Positions 1-10,740 are shown, counted from the first letter of the stretch. The stretch is DNA of 64,000 nt from Diphasiastrum complanatum (GCA_029204225.1 CM055096.1:1185001-1249000), one strand, 5' to 3'. Numbers and translations: made by a program. Notes: a model not told the origin generated them from the letters alone.

Positions 1-303
1 TTGGCATGGCCCTTTTTAATGGTTTGTACAGATAATGTCTGGAATGATGTTTGATACAAGTTTACTCATACAGTTCTATGATACATGTGTGTGCGTGTGT
101 GTCTGTGTATACATACACAGAGATATAGATACATAGATAGATAGATAGATATACAAGAACCTCCCATACTACATGAAATAGCTTAAAGCTTCTAAACGTT
201 TTCAACTCAAAAAGTTAAATATGAAAATTGGAACAATATTTAAAAAATTCTTAGAAGCAGCAAATTTTTTGAGTAATCAAATCCATAATTAATTAAAAAT
301 TAC
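1..303 (-). other. DLD intron (partial) downstream of exon E7
   Basis: Starts with the donor GTAATT read on the minus strand right after exon E7 and runs off the window edge. It is AT-rich and non-coding. It holds a TG-rich stretch (about 85-112) and a short GATA run (about 134-151). Nothing else was recognised. Confidence 0.75.
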
Positions 304-413
304 CTTCCATAAGTCTTCTTTTTCCTCTGGTGTCTTAACAAAAACAAAATCGGATGCATGATGCTCCTCAGCAATTTTTTGAAGTCGTATTGTTTGTTCT
401 GAAGTGTATGCTT
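304..413 (-). CDS. DLD: D-lactate dehydrogenase (cytochrome), exon E7
   Basis: 110-nt exon. On the minus strand it follows the acceptor TTGCATTCCAG and ends before the donor GTAATT. Read with the last G of exon E6 it gives 37 codons beginning EAYTSEQT and containing HHASDFVF and EEKEDLWK. I recognise this as the part of plant mitochondrial D-lactate dehydrogenase that leads into the conserved IRKEALWA segment, which must be encoded before position 1. The protein is an FAD flavoenzyme that oxidises D-lactate (methylglyoxal detoxification) and passes electrons to cytochrome c; this stretch lies in the FAD-linked oxidase C-terminal domain. Entry is phase 1, exit phase 0. The exon lies 31.5 kb from its upstream partner. 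Confidence 0.9.
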
Positions 414-500
414 CTGGAATGCAAAACATCGAAACATGTTTTAACTATCAATTTCATGTCATAAAATTGAAACTATTGTATAATCTAAAAAACATAGCAA

Positions 501-503
<3 letters not shown>

Positions 504-572
<69 letters not shown>
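504..572. repeat. (GA)n microsatellite, 69 bp
   Basis: Uninterrupted AG/GA repeat. On the minus strand it reads (CT)n and sits at the downstream edge of the LINE array, next to the ORF1-only unit. It marks the boundary with intron-like DNA. Confidence 0.95.
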
Positions 573-576
<4 letters not shown>

Positions 577-1913
577 TAAAGTGGAGCCAAGACGGAGCAA
601 TGCCGTCAAACAACATAACTAAAACCAAAACTAACTAAGAAGAGGATAATGTCCAGGATTATATGGTACGAAGACCATTTACAGATTCAACTGGCATCTC
701 TTCAGTGCTCTAACTCTCTCACTAACTCTGAACAATCTCAAATATCTCATTTATAGCAAGAGGTTTAATATCTACAAAATGAATGATACCATCCCTGTAG
801 ATCAACTGCTTTCCATTTGTTAGAGCCTCCTGTTTTGCTTTTTTCTGTTCTTGAACCTGAATGAAAGTAAGGTCTTCATCCAAGTATATCGTGGTGCCCT
901 GCAAAGTAGATCTCTTCCCTAGCACTTCATGACGACCAGTTGCAGATGCAAAGCGTATGACAAGAGTACCTGGATCTTTCTTAGGCCGCCATGCAGTATC
1001 CATATCTTTGTGGTGGTGTTGAAGACTCTCTTCAAGAAACTTTTTAGCTTCACCAATAGCATCATGGGAGTTCGTAATACCTCTGACTCGGACATTAAGA
1101 GCCTTTTGCTCTCGCAAACGGCTCTCGGTGAACGTAGCTGAGATAAATGAAGGTGGAGGTGGTAGAACAGCAGTATTAGGACCTTTAAGCACATTTGCCC
1201 AGGATCGGACAGCGGTATGATGCTGTTCTACTTGACTTTCAAGCTGTTGGATCTTAGCTAAAGTAGTCGAATGAGAGGAAGCTTCGATTTTGATAGTTGC
1301 AACTTCTTTCTGGAGATCATCGATAGACGAATCTAGTTTCTGAAGATGAGATTGAACAGCTTGGATCATAGCTTCAAGAGAAAGAAGCTTTTTTCGATGG
1401 TCGTTGAGATATTCATAGGAACGTAACTGATCTGCACGAATGACGGAGATCATAAAAGCTAGAGGAAGAAGTGATTCCTCTTCTGGGGTATTTGGGGTCA
1501 AAGGATTGGCTATAATGGATTCACTATTAACAAGAATAGGATCTAACGGAGAGATAGGGATTGCAACCGGAATGGAAGGTGATGGTGAAGGTGAAGGGGT
1601 TCCACCGGAGACGGAGGTGGTTTCCGGACCAGCAAGGCGCGATGGAGAATGCGGGGAGTTACCTCCCCCCCTCTTGCATGGAGCCATGTGGAACTGGCAG
1701 ATGGAGTGCTGGGAGCGTGCTCAGATCTTGACAAATAGAAAATAGGAAGATGGAGCCGCTGGCAGATGGCAATGCAAGGAGGTCTATTGGACAAAGTACA
1801 CTAGCAATCCGCTGGCCAGGTTCAACAACGTCAATCAATGATGGAGCCATCGATGGGGCAGGGCGCTATCCAAGAGTGCAGCGACGGAGCAGGGCGCGGT
1901 GGAGTAGGTAGCC
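573..1913 (-). mobile_element. LINE-like unit carrying only ORF1, with (CT)n at its 3' side
   Basis: On the minus strand this begins right after the GACATTAAT end of the upstream LINE (1914), has ~225 bp of leader, an intact ORF1 (1687 to 722), ~150 bp of non-coding DNA and then a (CT)n tract (572 to 504). No endonuclease or RT sequence is present. Unlike the other copies it lacks the hairpin-AATAAA end, so its 3' end is not the standard one. It may be a LINE cut off after ORF1 or an ORF1-only derivative. Confidence 0.6.
722..1687 (-). CDS. LINE ORF1 protein (nucleic-acid-binding, intact)
   Basis: 321 codons from a true ATG. The N-terminus is basic and Ser/Pro-rich (MAPCKRGGG). A predicted coiled coil follows at about residues 95-165 (LEAMIQAVQSHLQKL, IQQLESQVEQHH). 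Residues ~200-310 match the RNA-recognition-like core of the other LINE ORF1s here: LNVRVRGI, DTAWRPKKDPGTLVIRF, TTIYLDEDLTFIQVQEQ and VIYRDG-like LIYRDGIIHF. LINE ORF1 proteins coat their own RNA. This is the only full-length unbroken ORF1 in the window and it is sense to DLD. No ORF2 follows it. Confidence 0.7.
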   Translation of the reverse strand: MAPCKRGGGNSPHSPSRLAGPETTSVSGGTPSPSPSPSIPVAIPISPLDPILVNSESIIANPLTPNTPEEESLLPLAFMISVIRADQLRSYEYLNDHRKKLLSLEAMIQAVQSHLQKLDSSIDDLQKEVATIKIEASSHSTTLAKIQQLESQVEQHHTAVRSWANVLKGPNTAVLPPPPSFISATFTESRLREQKALNVRVRGITNSHDAIGEAKKFLEESLQHHHKDMDTAWRPKKDPGTLVIRFASATGRHEVLGKRSTLQGTTIYLDEDLTFIQVQEQKKAKQEALTNGKQLIYRDGIIHFVDIKPLAINEIFEIVQS

Positions 1914-1928
1914 ATTAATGTCTTTTCC

Positions 1929-1942
1929 ATGCCAAAAGGCAT
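1929..1942 (-). ncRNA. LINE 3'-terminal stem-loop (copy 1)
   Basis: Minus strand: ATGCC, loop TTTT, GGCAT, followed by GGAAAAGACATTAAT. One of eleven equivalent hairpins; perfect 5-bp stem. Confidence 0.65.
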
Positions 1943-2100
1943 ATAAGACCAAAAGGAGTACATGTCAAGTATGTGAAAACCATGGGAGCGTATATAAACG
2001 TCTCCAAGAAAAAACTATGCATAACAGAAAAATGAGTAATGTAATTGTAAACTACAAACTGCCAACTGTCCATAAGTGGGAGCAAGAATAGCTGCCATGA

Positions 2101-2123
2101 GTAGAGTAGAGTAGAGTAGAGTA
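2101..2123. repeat. (GTAGA)n short tandem repeat
   Basis: Four full GTAGA units plus a partial one within the LINE 3' UTR. The related LINE at 28015 has no such expansion, so it arose after the copies separated. Confidence 0.85.
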
Positions 2124-2385
2124 GTATCAGATAGTGTCAGATACTGCTGCTGCTGAAAAAGACATAATACGAGCTGTATCAGGAGGCCGTCACTGACGTC
2201 GTCTAGGAGGGTGAAAACTGTGTACTCTCGTAACAAGGCGAGAAGTGTGAACTGCTGCATGACTATGAGTGATACACTGTCTCTGACATCGGTGAGGTGG
2301 TATGTAGTCGTCATCGTCATCGGACCGAGTCCGTCTCCTGGTGAAGAAAGACGTAATCTGAGCCTGAGAGCTAGGATGTGGCTGG

Positions 2386-2743
2386 TGTTACGAGCTCGTA
2401 ACCAGTGCCGAACCCTAGAGAACACAGATAGGTCAGATACCACAGTCAGGGTCGTGTCCAGCATACATGACCAACAGGGCAAGACAGTGTGAGTAGTGTG
2501 CCCCAGCATGGTCCATAGCCATGGCGGGCCTAACACAGCCTAGGGACCCTGTCAGCAGGATAGGGCCCCCAGTTGGGTCCCGACGTGCAGTCGGCCACGT
2601 CAGTGCCATGTGGCCGACACTTGGCAGTAGCATGCTACCAGTCCTCACACTGGGCTAGGAGGGGCTTACTCTATATCAGGGAGTAGGCAAGGTTGGGTGG
2701 ATCAGTTAGTGTTTGCCCTACTGTGGTGTTAGGATCTATTACA
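2386..2743 (+). repeat. 5' LTR of the gypsy element
   Basis: Begins TGTTACGAGCTCGTAACC, which contains the 14-bp palindrome TTACGAGCTCGTAA, and ends ATCTATTACA. It is identical to 8198-8555 except at about three sites. Confidence 0.95.
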
Positions 2744-2744
2744 T

Positions 2745-2757
2745 TGGTATCAGAGCC
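2745..2757 (+). other. Primer binding site (initiator Met-tRNA type)
   Basis: TGGTATCAGAGCC one base after the 5' LTR, the usual plant LTR-retrotransposon primer site complementary to the 3' end of initiator tRNA-Met. About 700 bp of untranslated leader without a convincing gene follow to 3453. Confidence 0.95.
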
Positions 2758-3453
2758 ATCTCCATCCTAGGGAGTTCAGGACAGTAGTAGAGAAAGCTAT
2801 CAGAAGATAGGAAGTGTTTCTCAGATTCTCAGAAAAGAATTGAGGAGGAAAATCGCTGTAGGAACAGCTTTCAAATCCTTGAAATTTGCTGGGAATTTAC
2901 AGTTGTTTGAGGCACAATCCCTTGTAGAAGCTCAGCGCTGAAAAATCAGGGATTTACCCTTGATTTTTATGTATCAATTGTGGATTTTTGAGCACATTTT
3001 AAATAGAAAACGTGGAGCAGGTCCAGCGCTGCCAAATGGGGTGGAAACTTCGAATTTGGAGTGAAATTTTCTGGAATTTGGAGCGGATCTGAGACAGAAT
3101 CGTGGGTGCAGGTCCAGCGCTGAAGGTCTTTGGCAGGAACCACAAGTTTGAAACTGTTTTGGGTCCTAAAACGGGAATTTTGGAGCAAAAAGTATACACC
3201 TCAGACAGCGAGGGAAGGGGCCAAGATGATCAGAAGTTTGTTTCTTTTTCTTGGTACCTTGATCTCTGATTTTTCCGGACAGCAGATCTGAAAGCAGTGG
3301 AGGAAGAGCTGAAAGGGCTTTTCTTGATTCTCTCTGTGGAAGTACAGTTCTCAGAAAGAGCTAAGTTTTCTTTCCCTCCTTGTACAGTTGTAAATTAGTC
3401 TTTTAGACTTTTTTTCCTTCAGAAGTTAAGGTAGCTCTCTTTCAGTTCCGAAG

Positions 3454-6318
3454 ATGACCACTCCTCAAGGACCTGATCAACCCCCGGAGAGAGGCTTCGA
3501 AGAACTTGAAACAGAAGCCTTGGCTTACAAAAAAGGGAAGGAACCCATGGAAGTGGAAGAACAGGAACAGTTCGCCGAAGAACTCGACGAACTGGTTACC
3601 AAGGAGCAGTTCCTCCAATTGGTAACAGAAGTGGATGAACTGAAGTTGGCATTAGCCAATTTCAAGTCCAGTGTGGACGACTCGTTCGCTGAACTCAAAA
3701 ACTTGTTTTTGAGTTCCGCGAAAGGAAGCCTTCCCTCCACTTCTCAGTTATCCCCTTCTCCACTTCCATCAGTTTCGGGTGAGACTTTACGGTCTCACCC
3801 CAGTGTTTTTAAAGATTTAAAGCCTCCTACTTTTAATGGGGAAGAGAAGGATAGAAATGCAGATATTCTACAAACCTTCCTCAGCAAATGGAAGAACATT
3901 CATGCTCTTAAACAGACCCCTGACCATTTGCAAGCAATTGAGGCCAGTCTTTCTTTAGGGCCTATGGCCTATAAGTGGTGGTTAAATCTCCAGGAGACTG
4001 GGCAGACTCCCCGGTCATGGAAAGCTTTTGAAGAAGCTTTCCTAAGAGAATTTCTACCAGAGAATGAACTTGATAGAGCCTGGGAAGCCTGGGAAAGAAC
4101 AGTAATGGACAAGTCCCTCATCCAATATATCTCGCAGTATCGAGAAGCAATTTTAAAGATTAAAAATATGGATGACTATCAAAAAATCAGGGGATTTGTC
4201 CGTGGCCTCAAAGATGAATATAAAGTAGAGGTCCAGAGAAACTCGCCTACTACCCTTGAGCAAGCTCTCAGATATGCTCAAATCTATGATGATTCAGTGG
4301 GTAGGAAGAGAGCGAGACAGCAACCACTTTCTGAGCAGCTTCCTCAGAAAGACTTTCAATTTAAAAAGAAATTTTTAAAAAGAAAGAAAGAAGATAAATT
4401 TAAAGGTGAAGCTCCTCAGAAACGCCCTTCACTCATACAGCCCTTAAAACCAGATGATTTTGAGAAAGCCAAACAAGAACGTTTGTGCTTTGTGTGTATG
4501 GGCAAGGGACACACAGTCAGACAGTGTCCCAAGGGGCCTTTCACTAAAAAAGATAAAAAACAAGTTCATCTTGTTCAGACTGTATGTTTCCCCAGTGACT
4601 CGGCAGCTTCCGAGATCAAAGTGTATCATGAAGATCATGAACACTGTTGCCAGCTGACCTCTGCAATGCTAGCGAGACCCTTCAGCTTTGGGCCGCATGA
4701 CCTAGTACGTATGCATGGGAAAGTTGGTAACCAGTCAGTAAGAGTCATGGTTGATGATGGGGCAACCCATAATTTCATCAACCACACCCTGGTTAAAAAG
4801 CTTAAACTACCAGAAGTACCTAGTCAGCATAGGTACATAGTTTCATTAGCTAAGGGTGAAGATAAAAAAATATGGGAAACTATGGTAAGTAAGTTAAATC
4901 TTGGTATTCAGGGGTACCAAGATCAAATAAACTTTCAGATAATGCACCTGGATCGAACAGACATTGTTCTCGGGAGAGATTGGCTCTACAGTTTAGGACC
5001 TTCCCTCCACAGAAACTATCAGGAGAACACCCTCAGCTTTCAGTATAAAGGCCGAGAGATCCAGTTGCATGGGGAGCATGATGTTCCCAACAGCCCTATG
5101 GTCTGCAGTTCAGAGCTCTGTCAGCTAATCGGAGACGAAGACCATCAGGTATTCTTATGTGACTTTCAGTTTATTCCTGAAGTTTCTATTTCCAGTTCTA
5201 TTCAGCAGAAAATCAGTAAATTAGAAACTTTATTGTCTAAATTTAAAGATGTTTTTCCTGAAGATTTGCCACATGGTTTACCACCTAGCAGAGAGGTAGA
5301 TCATGTAATAAACCTAGTACCAGGTACAGCACCTGTTTCTAAACCTCCGTATCGGGTCAGCCGAACAGAGGATGAAGAAATAACTAGGCAGTTAACAGAC
5401 TATCTTGGGAAAGGCCAAATTCAGACCAGTAGTTCACCATGGGCCTCACCAGTCCTATTGGTGAAAAAGAAGGAGGGGTCTATGCGTCTTTGCGTAGATT
5501 ACAGAGCCCTCAATAAAGTCACAATTAAGAATAAATACCCTATGCCTCGGGCAGACGAGTTGTTTGATCAACTCGACGGGGCTAAGTTTTTCAGCAAAAT
5601 AGACCTCAGATCGGGATATCATCAAGTCCGTATAAAATCGGAAGATGTCTCGAAAACAGCTTTTAGGACTCGTCACGGTCATTATGAGTTTAAGGTAATG
5701 CCATTTGGGCTCACAAATGCTCCAGCTACCTTTATGACCTTGATGAACAGTGTCCTCAGACCATACTTGGGTAAGTTTGTAGTCGTATTTTTAGATGACA
5801 TCCTCGTCTACAGCAAAACGAGGAAGGAGCATCTAAAACACCTCAGAAAGGTGTTTCGACTGCTCAGAAAGCATAAGCTTTATGCTAAACAATCCAAGTG
5901 TGAATTCTTCGTTGAAGAAGTAGCATATTTGGGTCACATTATCTCTTCAGATGGGATTAAGATGGACCCAAATAAGGTTAAAGCCATACTCAGTTGGCTG
6001 AGACCTCAGAATATTTTGGAACTTCAAATCTTTCTTGGTCTGGCGGGATATTACAGACGATTTGTCAAGGAATATGCTCAGATAGCAGTCCCTATGACAA
6101 ATCTCCTTAAGGGGAAGGGAAAGGAGTTCATTTGGGAGTCCGCACAACAGGAGAGCTTTGATGCTCTCAAAACAGCCTTAGCTACAGCACCAGTTTTAAA
6201 GGTCGTCGACCCCAATCAGCCATTTGTGGTCGAAACAGATGCTAGCGACTTTGCAGTAGAAAACTCGAGCCAGCACAGACTAGGTATAGTGCCTATGAAA
6301 AGGAACTCTTTTCTATAG
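3454..6318 (+). CDS. Gypsy Gag-protease-reverse transcriptase polyprotein
   Basis: 954-codon open frame from ATG. Residues ~120-290 are the retrotransposon gag domain ([29 protein letters not shown]). A CCHC zinc knuckle, [14 protein letters not shown], starts at about residue 345. The aspartic protease has [10 protein letters not shown] (about residue 433), a D-D-G instead of the usual D-T/S-G. RT spans about 620-850, with [22 protein letters not shown], the catalytic FLDD (779-782) and YLGHIIS. RNase H begins at [11 protein letters not shown] but the frame then runs into [10 protein letters not shown] and stops. An older copy at 42330-42430 shows the missing stretch, so a short deletion shifted the frame. 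Gag and RT may still be made. Confidence 0.93.
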   Translation: MTTPQGPDQPPERGFEELETEALAYKKGKEPMEVEEQEQFAEELDELVTKEQFLQLVTEVDELKLALANFKSSVDDSFAELKNLFLSSAKGSLPSTSQLSPSPLPSVSGETLRSHPSVFKDLKPPTFNGEEKDRNADILQTFLSKWKNIHALKQTPDHLQAIEASLSLGPMAYKWWLNLQETGQTPRSWKAFEEAFLREFLPENELDRAWEAWERTVMDKSLIQYISQYREAILKIKNMDDYQKIRGFVRGLKDEYKVEVQRNSPTTLEQALRYAQIYDDSVGRKRARQQPLSEQLPQKDFQFKKKFLKRKKEDKFKGEAPQKRPSLIQPLKPDDFEKAKQERLCFVCMGKGHTVRQCPKGPFTKKDKKQVHLVQTVCFPSDSAASEIKVYHEDHEHCCQLTSAMLARPFSFGPHDLVRMHGKVGNQSVRVMVDDGATHNFINHTLVKKLKLPEVPSQHRYIVSLAKGEDKKIWETMVSKLNLGIQGYQDQINFQIMHLDRTDIVLGRDWLYSLGPSLHRNYQENTLSFQYKGREIQLHGEHDVPNSPMVCSSELCQLIGDEDHQVFLCDFQFIPEVSISSSIQQKISKLETLLSKFKDVFPEDLPHGLPPSREVDHVINLVPGTAPVSKPPYRVSRTEDEEITRQLTDYLGKGQIQTSSSPWASPVLLVKKKEGSMRLCVDYRALNKVTIKNKYPMPRADELFDQLDGAKFFSKIDLRSGYHQVRIKSEDVSKTAFRTRHGHYEFKVMPFGLTNAPATFMTLMNSVLRPYLGKFVVVFLDDILVYSKTRKEHLKHLRKVFRLLRKHKLYAKQSKCEFFVEEVAYLGHIISSDGIKMDPNKVKAILSWLRPQNILELQIFLGLAGYYRRFVKEYAQIAVPMTNLLKGKGKEFIWESAQQESFDALKTALATAPVLKVVDPNQPFVVETDASDFAVENSSQHRLGIVPMKRNSFL

Positions 6319-8186
6319 TCCATGCCCTTAAGACTTGGAGGCATTATTTGTATGGTGCCAACTTTGAGGTCCTGACAGACCATGAGAGTCTCAGATACCT
6401 TTGCAATCAACCTGAGCTTAGAGGTCGGAAAGCTCGTTGGGCAGAGTTGATGCAAGAGTTTGACATGTCTATCAGATATAGGCGTGGAAAATTCAATACA
6501 GTTGCAGATGCCCTTAGCAGAATGCCTATGATAAACGAGCTGAGTTTTACTCAGATTCGTAATGAGTTACTCGAGTCCTTGAGAGGGAAATGCCAGCATG
6601 ATGCATTCTTCTCTATTATCTGGAACTCAGTCCAGAACAGACAGTTATAGACTCCAAAACCAGTTCCCGGGGCTGGTGCCAGTTCATCCAAGAATACGGC
6701 AGCTTCCGTTGAGGATGATGATGAGTCCGAGTATACGTCATCAGATGACGTTGAGGATTCTGAGCCTGTATTACCCAAGCAAACCCCAGTGGTTGAGGGT
6801 CAGTTGACTCAAGGATTCAAATGGAAACAGTATTCCATTCAGGATGAGTACTTGCTCTATAGAGATAGAGTATGTGTCCCCAATTCAGAGGATTATAGGC
6901 AGCAGGTCCTATATGAATGTCATGACAATCCTAGCGCGGGACACCCAGGCATACAGAAGACCTATGAGCTTCTTCGTAGGCAATTTTTCTGGCCCAGTAT
7001 GAAAAGGGACGTCCACCAGTATGTAACCAGTTGCCAGAAATGTCAAGTAAATAAAGCAGAGCGTTTAAAGGCAGGAGGGTTGTTGCATCCCTTAGAAATA
7101 CCAGCTGGTAAATGGGAGAGTATCTCCATGGATTTTATAGTAGGCCTGCCTAAAACCCAAAAGGGTAATGACGCTATATGGGTCACAGTTGACCGTCTGA
7201 CCAAAATGGCTCATTTTATTCCGACCAAAACAACCGTTAGAGCTCCAGAGTTAGCGAGGTTGTTTGTAGACGGGCTATTTAAATTGTACGGTCTACCTTC
7301 CGGCATAGTCAGCGACCGGGACAGTAAGTTTACTGGAAATTTTTGGAAGGCAGTATTCCATCATCTCCATACTAAACTTAATATGAGTACCACCGACCAT
7401 CCACAGACGGACGGTCAAACAGAAAGGGTAAATCAAGTGCTGGAGGATATGCTTCGTGCATACGTCAGCAAGAGGCAGACTAATTGGGAGGAGTATCTCT
7501 CGATATTAGAGTTTGCTTACAACAGTACCAAACATTCAGCTACGGGATACAGCCCATTTATGCTGATGTACGGTTTTCAGCCACGCTCACCCACAGCTGT
7601 AGGGTTTAAACAAGAAAAAGTTGAAGCAGCCAGAAACTTTTTAGAAGACCTAAACCAGATGATAGAACATGCTAAGCGTAGCATTAGACAATCCCAGGAT
7701 CGAGCCAGGCATTATGCAGATCCACACAGACGGGATGTGCAGTTCTCCACTGGTGAGAGAGTCTACTTGAGAGTCCCAGTTGACTCTAAAACCCTCAAAT
7801 CAGGAGTGTGTGCTAAGTTGTCTCCAAGGTATTGTGGTCCCTTTACCATCAGTAGGAGACTAGGCGAGGTCACCTATGAACTAGAACTCCCACACAGCAG
7901 TAAGGTTTTTCCAGTTTTTCATGTAAGTCAGTTACGAAAAGCCTTAACCAGATCAGATAATCTGGTAGGGGACAGTGTTCTAGTTCTCCCTTTGGATCCT
8001 CAACAACCTCCACATGAACCAGAGGAGATTCTTGATAGTAGAGGGATGCAGACTCGTCATACTCTATACCGAGAATATCTGGTTAAGTGGAATGATCAGC
8101 CTGTTGAGAATGCCACTTGGGAAAGAGGCAGCGTCCTTCGCAAGATTTTTCCAGACTTTGTCTTAGAGGACCAAGACGGTTCTTAA
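6282..8186 (+). pseudogene. Gypsy pol distal part: RNase H, integrase, chromodomain (displaced frame)
   Basis: Continues pol in a different frame after the deletion near 6260. RNase H remnant: [23 protein letters not shown] to VADALSRMP. An in-frame TAG (6648-6650) is followed by an acidic linker (VEDDDESEYTSSDDV). Integrase then has the HHCC zinc domain (HPGIQKTYELLRRQF, SCQKCQVNKAE, ~6930-7060), the catalytic D-D-E (MDFIVGL ~7130, VSDRDSKFTG ~7310, TERVNQVLED ~7420) and a GPF module (SPRYCGPFTI). It ends in a chromodomain (YLVKWNDQPVENATWE, ~8070-8130). Both lesions prevent a full-length Pol. Confidence 0.9.
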
Positions 8187-8197
8187 GGGGGAGGGAG
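8185..8197 (+). other. Polypurine tract of the gypsy element
   Basis: AAGGGGGAGGGAG immediately before the 3' LTR, the plus-strand priming site. Confidence 0.9.
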
Positions 8198-8555
8198 CGT
8201 TACGAGCTCGTAACCAGTGCCGAACCCTAGAGAACACAGATAGGTCAGATACCACAGTCAGGGTCGTGTCCAGCGTACATGACCAACAGGGCAAGACAGT
8301 GTGAGTAGTGTGCCCCAGCATGGTCCATAGCCATGGCGGGCCTAACACAGCCTAGGGACCCTGTCAGCAAGATAGGGCCCCCAGTTGGGTCCCGACGTGC
8401 AGTCGGCCACGTCAGTGCCATGTGGCCGACACTTGGCAGTAGCATGCTACCAGTCCTCACACTGGGCTAGGAGGGGCTTACTCTATATCAGGGAGTAGGC
8501 AAGGTTGGGTGGATCAGTTAGTGTTTGCCCTACTGTGGTGTTAGGATCTATTACA
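8198..8555 (+). repeat. 3' LTR of the gypsy element
   Basis: 358 bp, same length as the 5' LTR. The first base is C where the 5' LTR has T, so the terminal TG has decayed. Followed by the TSD GCTGG. Confidence 0.95.
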
Positions 8556-8560
8556 GCTGG

Positions 8561-10364
8561 TGAGCTGTCTGGTACATATCCTGGCACAGCAAGACCATCT
8601 CTTGTAGCATAAGTGCAACGCAGCGAGAGTCCTCATATCCCATCAGTGCTCTAAGTGTAGTAGGCATGTCACGGAATAAACAATGATATCTCCCTCTAAT
8701 CTCATAATATATGGGGCATCTGAAGATAAAATGCCCCTCGGACTCTATCTCATGTAGGGGACACAGCAGGCATAGTCTCTCCTCTCGTTGTGTACCCTGG
8801 AATCTGCCTGTCTCAATAGCCAACTGATGTGAGGAGACTCTGAACTGTCCCAAAGTGAAACGGAGACCATGTGATAGTCCAGAAGACAAATAGCGAGGTA
8901 AAACTGGAAGACCAGAGGCATCCTGCACTAGAAAGTGAGTCCGATAGTAGTTAGGCTTAACCCCCAACTGGGGACGCTAGGTACGGTCGAGATATGCTCT
9001 GTATAAAAAACGTCTAATGTACTGGTGTGTACCCAAAGGGAGATCAATGATAGTGATACCAAATGCTTCCATGAGGAAGTGTGATGCCTGAGAGAACCAT
9101 GATAGCCGGTATCCCTGAGTCTGAAGGTGATGAGAGGACCTGAGTGCAATCCGCGTATATCTCTGCTCGGTATCAGGAAGTACCTGAGCTCCCTGGATTT
9201 ACGTGATAAGCTGGAAGGCAGCCTCAATTTGAATAGGGGGGGTGGCAAACTCCGCAAGGATGATCTCATGGGGAACCGAGGGCTTCGCTCGGATCATGCG
9301 AGCCAACATGGTGGTCTGTAAGCGTGAAATGCTGGACCAGTGTGAAGATGATAATCCTGTACACCATATCTCTGTGGCATACAAGGCTGAGGGTGTGACG
9401 ATGGTGTCAAACAGTCTGCACTTACTCGGAGCATCTCGAATAGACTTGGGGAAGCAGAATCTCTCCAGCTGGACTAGGGAAGGGTGGCCCTTCCCAAGTC
9501 TAGAAGTAGCCGCATGTCTCATATTGAGGAAGGTAGGATTAGAGAAGAGCACGCCCAGATAAGTGTATGAAGAAACCACCTCTAGGGACTGTCCATCGAA
9601 GGTAAGCTCCTGGCGCTGCATGAAGGCCCGAGAGGTATTGAAGACCATAACTTTGGTCTTCGAGAGGTTCATCCCTAAACCCCACTGAGTACAAAAGGTG
9701 TGTAAACAGTCCAACTGTCTCTGTAATCCCTCTCTGGTACGAGAGACTAATACCACATCATCCGCATAGAGAAGGATGGCAATCAAAACGTCTCCCAGCC
9801 GACAACCGTCCCCACCACACTGAGAGATAACCTGCTCTAGCTCGTCAATATATAATCCCCAAGCTGTCACTATCCAGGGCATGAACTCACAGCTGATCTG
9901 TAGCATCATGGAACTCTGTCTGTCGTGAAGCTATCCGGGCATTAAAATCCCAGTGAGGAGTATATGCCCTTGCTCTGCAAATCTGATGATATCCACCGAA
10001 AGGTCCAAGTAAGGTGAGCCAACACCCTCAGCAAAGGAGGAGGACTCTGGAGGAAAATAGTAGGCAGCAATGAAGACGTCCCTGTCCAAACCAATCGCCC
10101 GTCCTGTGATACGAAGCCAAATATACCGTGCATGCTCATCATGCCTGACGAACTCAAACATCTGATGAAGGGACTCTCTGTAGAGACAAGCCACTCCTCT
10201 CGAACCACGGCCACTGGCTGATCTGGTCTCAAATCTGTATACTGAATCCCATCTGTATCTTGGGAAGGTGGGTAAGCCGCGCATCTGGCTCTCATGAGTC
10301 TCCATAAAAAACAATAGGTCTCGTCCAGTGATAAAGTCAATCAGATCACCTGCTGTAGAAGATG
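8561..10364 (-). pseudogene. LINE ORF2 remains (endonuclease, RT, zinc region)
   Basis: Endonuclease segment (~10360-9931): DLIDFITGRDLLFFMETHES, GVACLYRESL, RYIWLRI, VFIAAYYFPP; then frameshifted at the GDFNA motif. After a deletion, RT resumes at GLYIDELEQVISQCGG (~9855) with LLYADDVVLVSRTREGLQR, SYTYLGVLFSN and ALYATEIWCTGLSSS. The C-terminal part (8967-8561) has the C-x2-C...H...C motif in RLCLLCPLHEIESEGHFIFRC. Stops and frameshifts lie near 9920, 9200 and 8940. ORF2 normally makes the nuclease/RT that copies LINE RNA into DNA; this copy cannot. Confidence 0.85.
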
Positions 10365-10740
10365 CATTAGAGGAGTTTTGAGTTCCAAAAAGACCCTTTA
10401 AGAATTCGTGCAAGATGCCTTTTTTATTATTGAAATAATATAACACTAATACTTTTGACTTGCCATAACTTTTTAATCGTAGCTCAAAAGTATGTCATCT
10501 AACATATCATTAGAAAGCCCTTGTTGAGCGCTTTCCAATGCACTAAACTCCGCTAAATTCGGACTTACCACTAAAAAGTTATGCCATTTTTAGTATGGAA
10601 TCAAAATGTGGACTCAAAAAGTTACGTTACGTAGATTTAAAATTTGAGTGTTTTGATTGGTCTATGTGTAAGAAAAATTTGAGAAAAATAATAAAAAGAA
10701 TCTTTACAAAGGGACTTTTGGATTTAGAACTCCTCTAATG
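10365..10740. mobile_element. MITE-like element with ~38-bp imperfect terminal inverted repeats
   Basis: Ends read CATTAGAGGAGTT... and its inverse ...AACTCCTCTAATG; imperfect pairing extends inward over about 38 bp (GTCCCTTTGTAAAGA against GACCCTTTAAGA). It sits inside LINE ORF2 exactly where other copies run on without it (e.g. about 56420). No coding capacity. An inner inverted pair (GCCATAACTTTTTA / TAAAAAGTTATGCC) adds more fold-back. The duplication is ambiguous (TA or ATG), so the superfamily cannot be assigned. Confidence 0.75.

Larger units (their letters stand above)
1914..2380 (-). mobile_element. 3' end of LINE 'd', separated from its body by a gypsy insertion
   Basis: Minus-strand sequence closely matching the 3' region of the plus-strand LINE at 27571-28224 (end of ORF2 and 3' UTR). 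It carries the terminal hairpin (1929-1942) and ends GACATTAAT at 1914 without a (CT)n tract. The sequence resumes across the gypsy element at 8561, so it belongs to the same LINE copy. Confidence 0.8.
2381..8560 (+). mobile_element. Ty3/Gypsy chromovirus, complete with 5-bp TSD, inserted in a LINE
   Basis: Two 358-bp LTRs (2386-2743, 8198-8555) flanked by the direct repeat GCTGG (2381-2385 and 8556-8560). Domain order is gag, protease, RT, RNase H, integrase, chromodomain, as in chromoviruses. The LTRs differ at only about three positions, so the insertion is young. It interrupts a minus-strand LINE: joining the flanks restores the sequence seen in the related LINE near 27760. Pol is defective because of a small deletion with frameshift near 6260 and an in-frame TAG at 6648. 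Confidence 0.95.

Noticed and set aside
504-572. Possible CRISPR-like or satellite array from repeated GA tracts
   Set aside because: Simple dinucleotide repeats without spacers, in a plant nuclear genome.
404-622. ORFs translating GA/CT tracts (RERERE..., SLSLSL...) here and at 17699, 28101, 28666, 28668, 28703, 55108, 55128, 55174
   Set aside because: Pure microsatellite translations on either strand; no gene.
2015-2536. 173-codon minus-strand ORF across LINE end and gypsy LTR
   Set aside because: Crosses the insertion junction of two elements on opposite strands; chance frame.
2745-2757. tRNA-like sequences at primer sites (also 19307, 44976)
   Set aside because: Only the primer-complementary bases are present, no cloverleaf; they are LTR-element primer sites, not tRNA genes.
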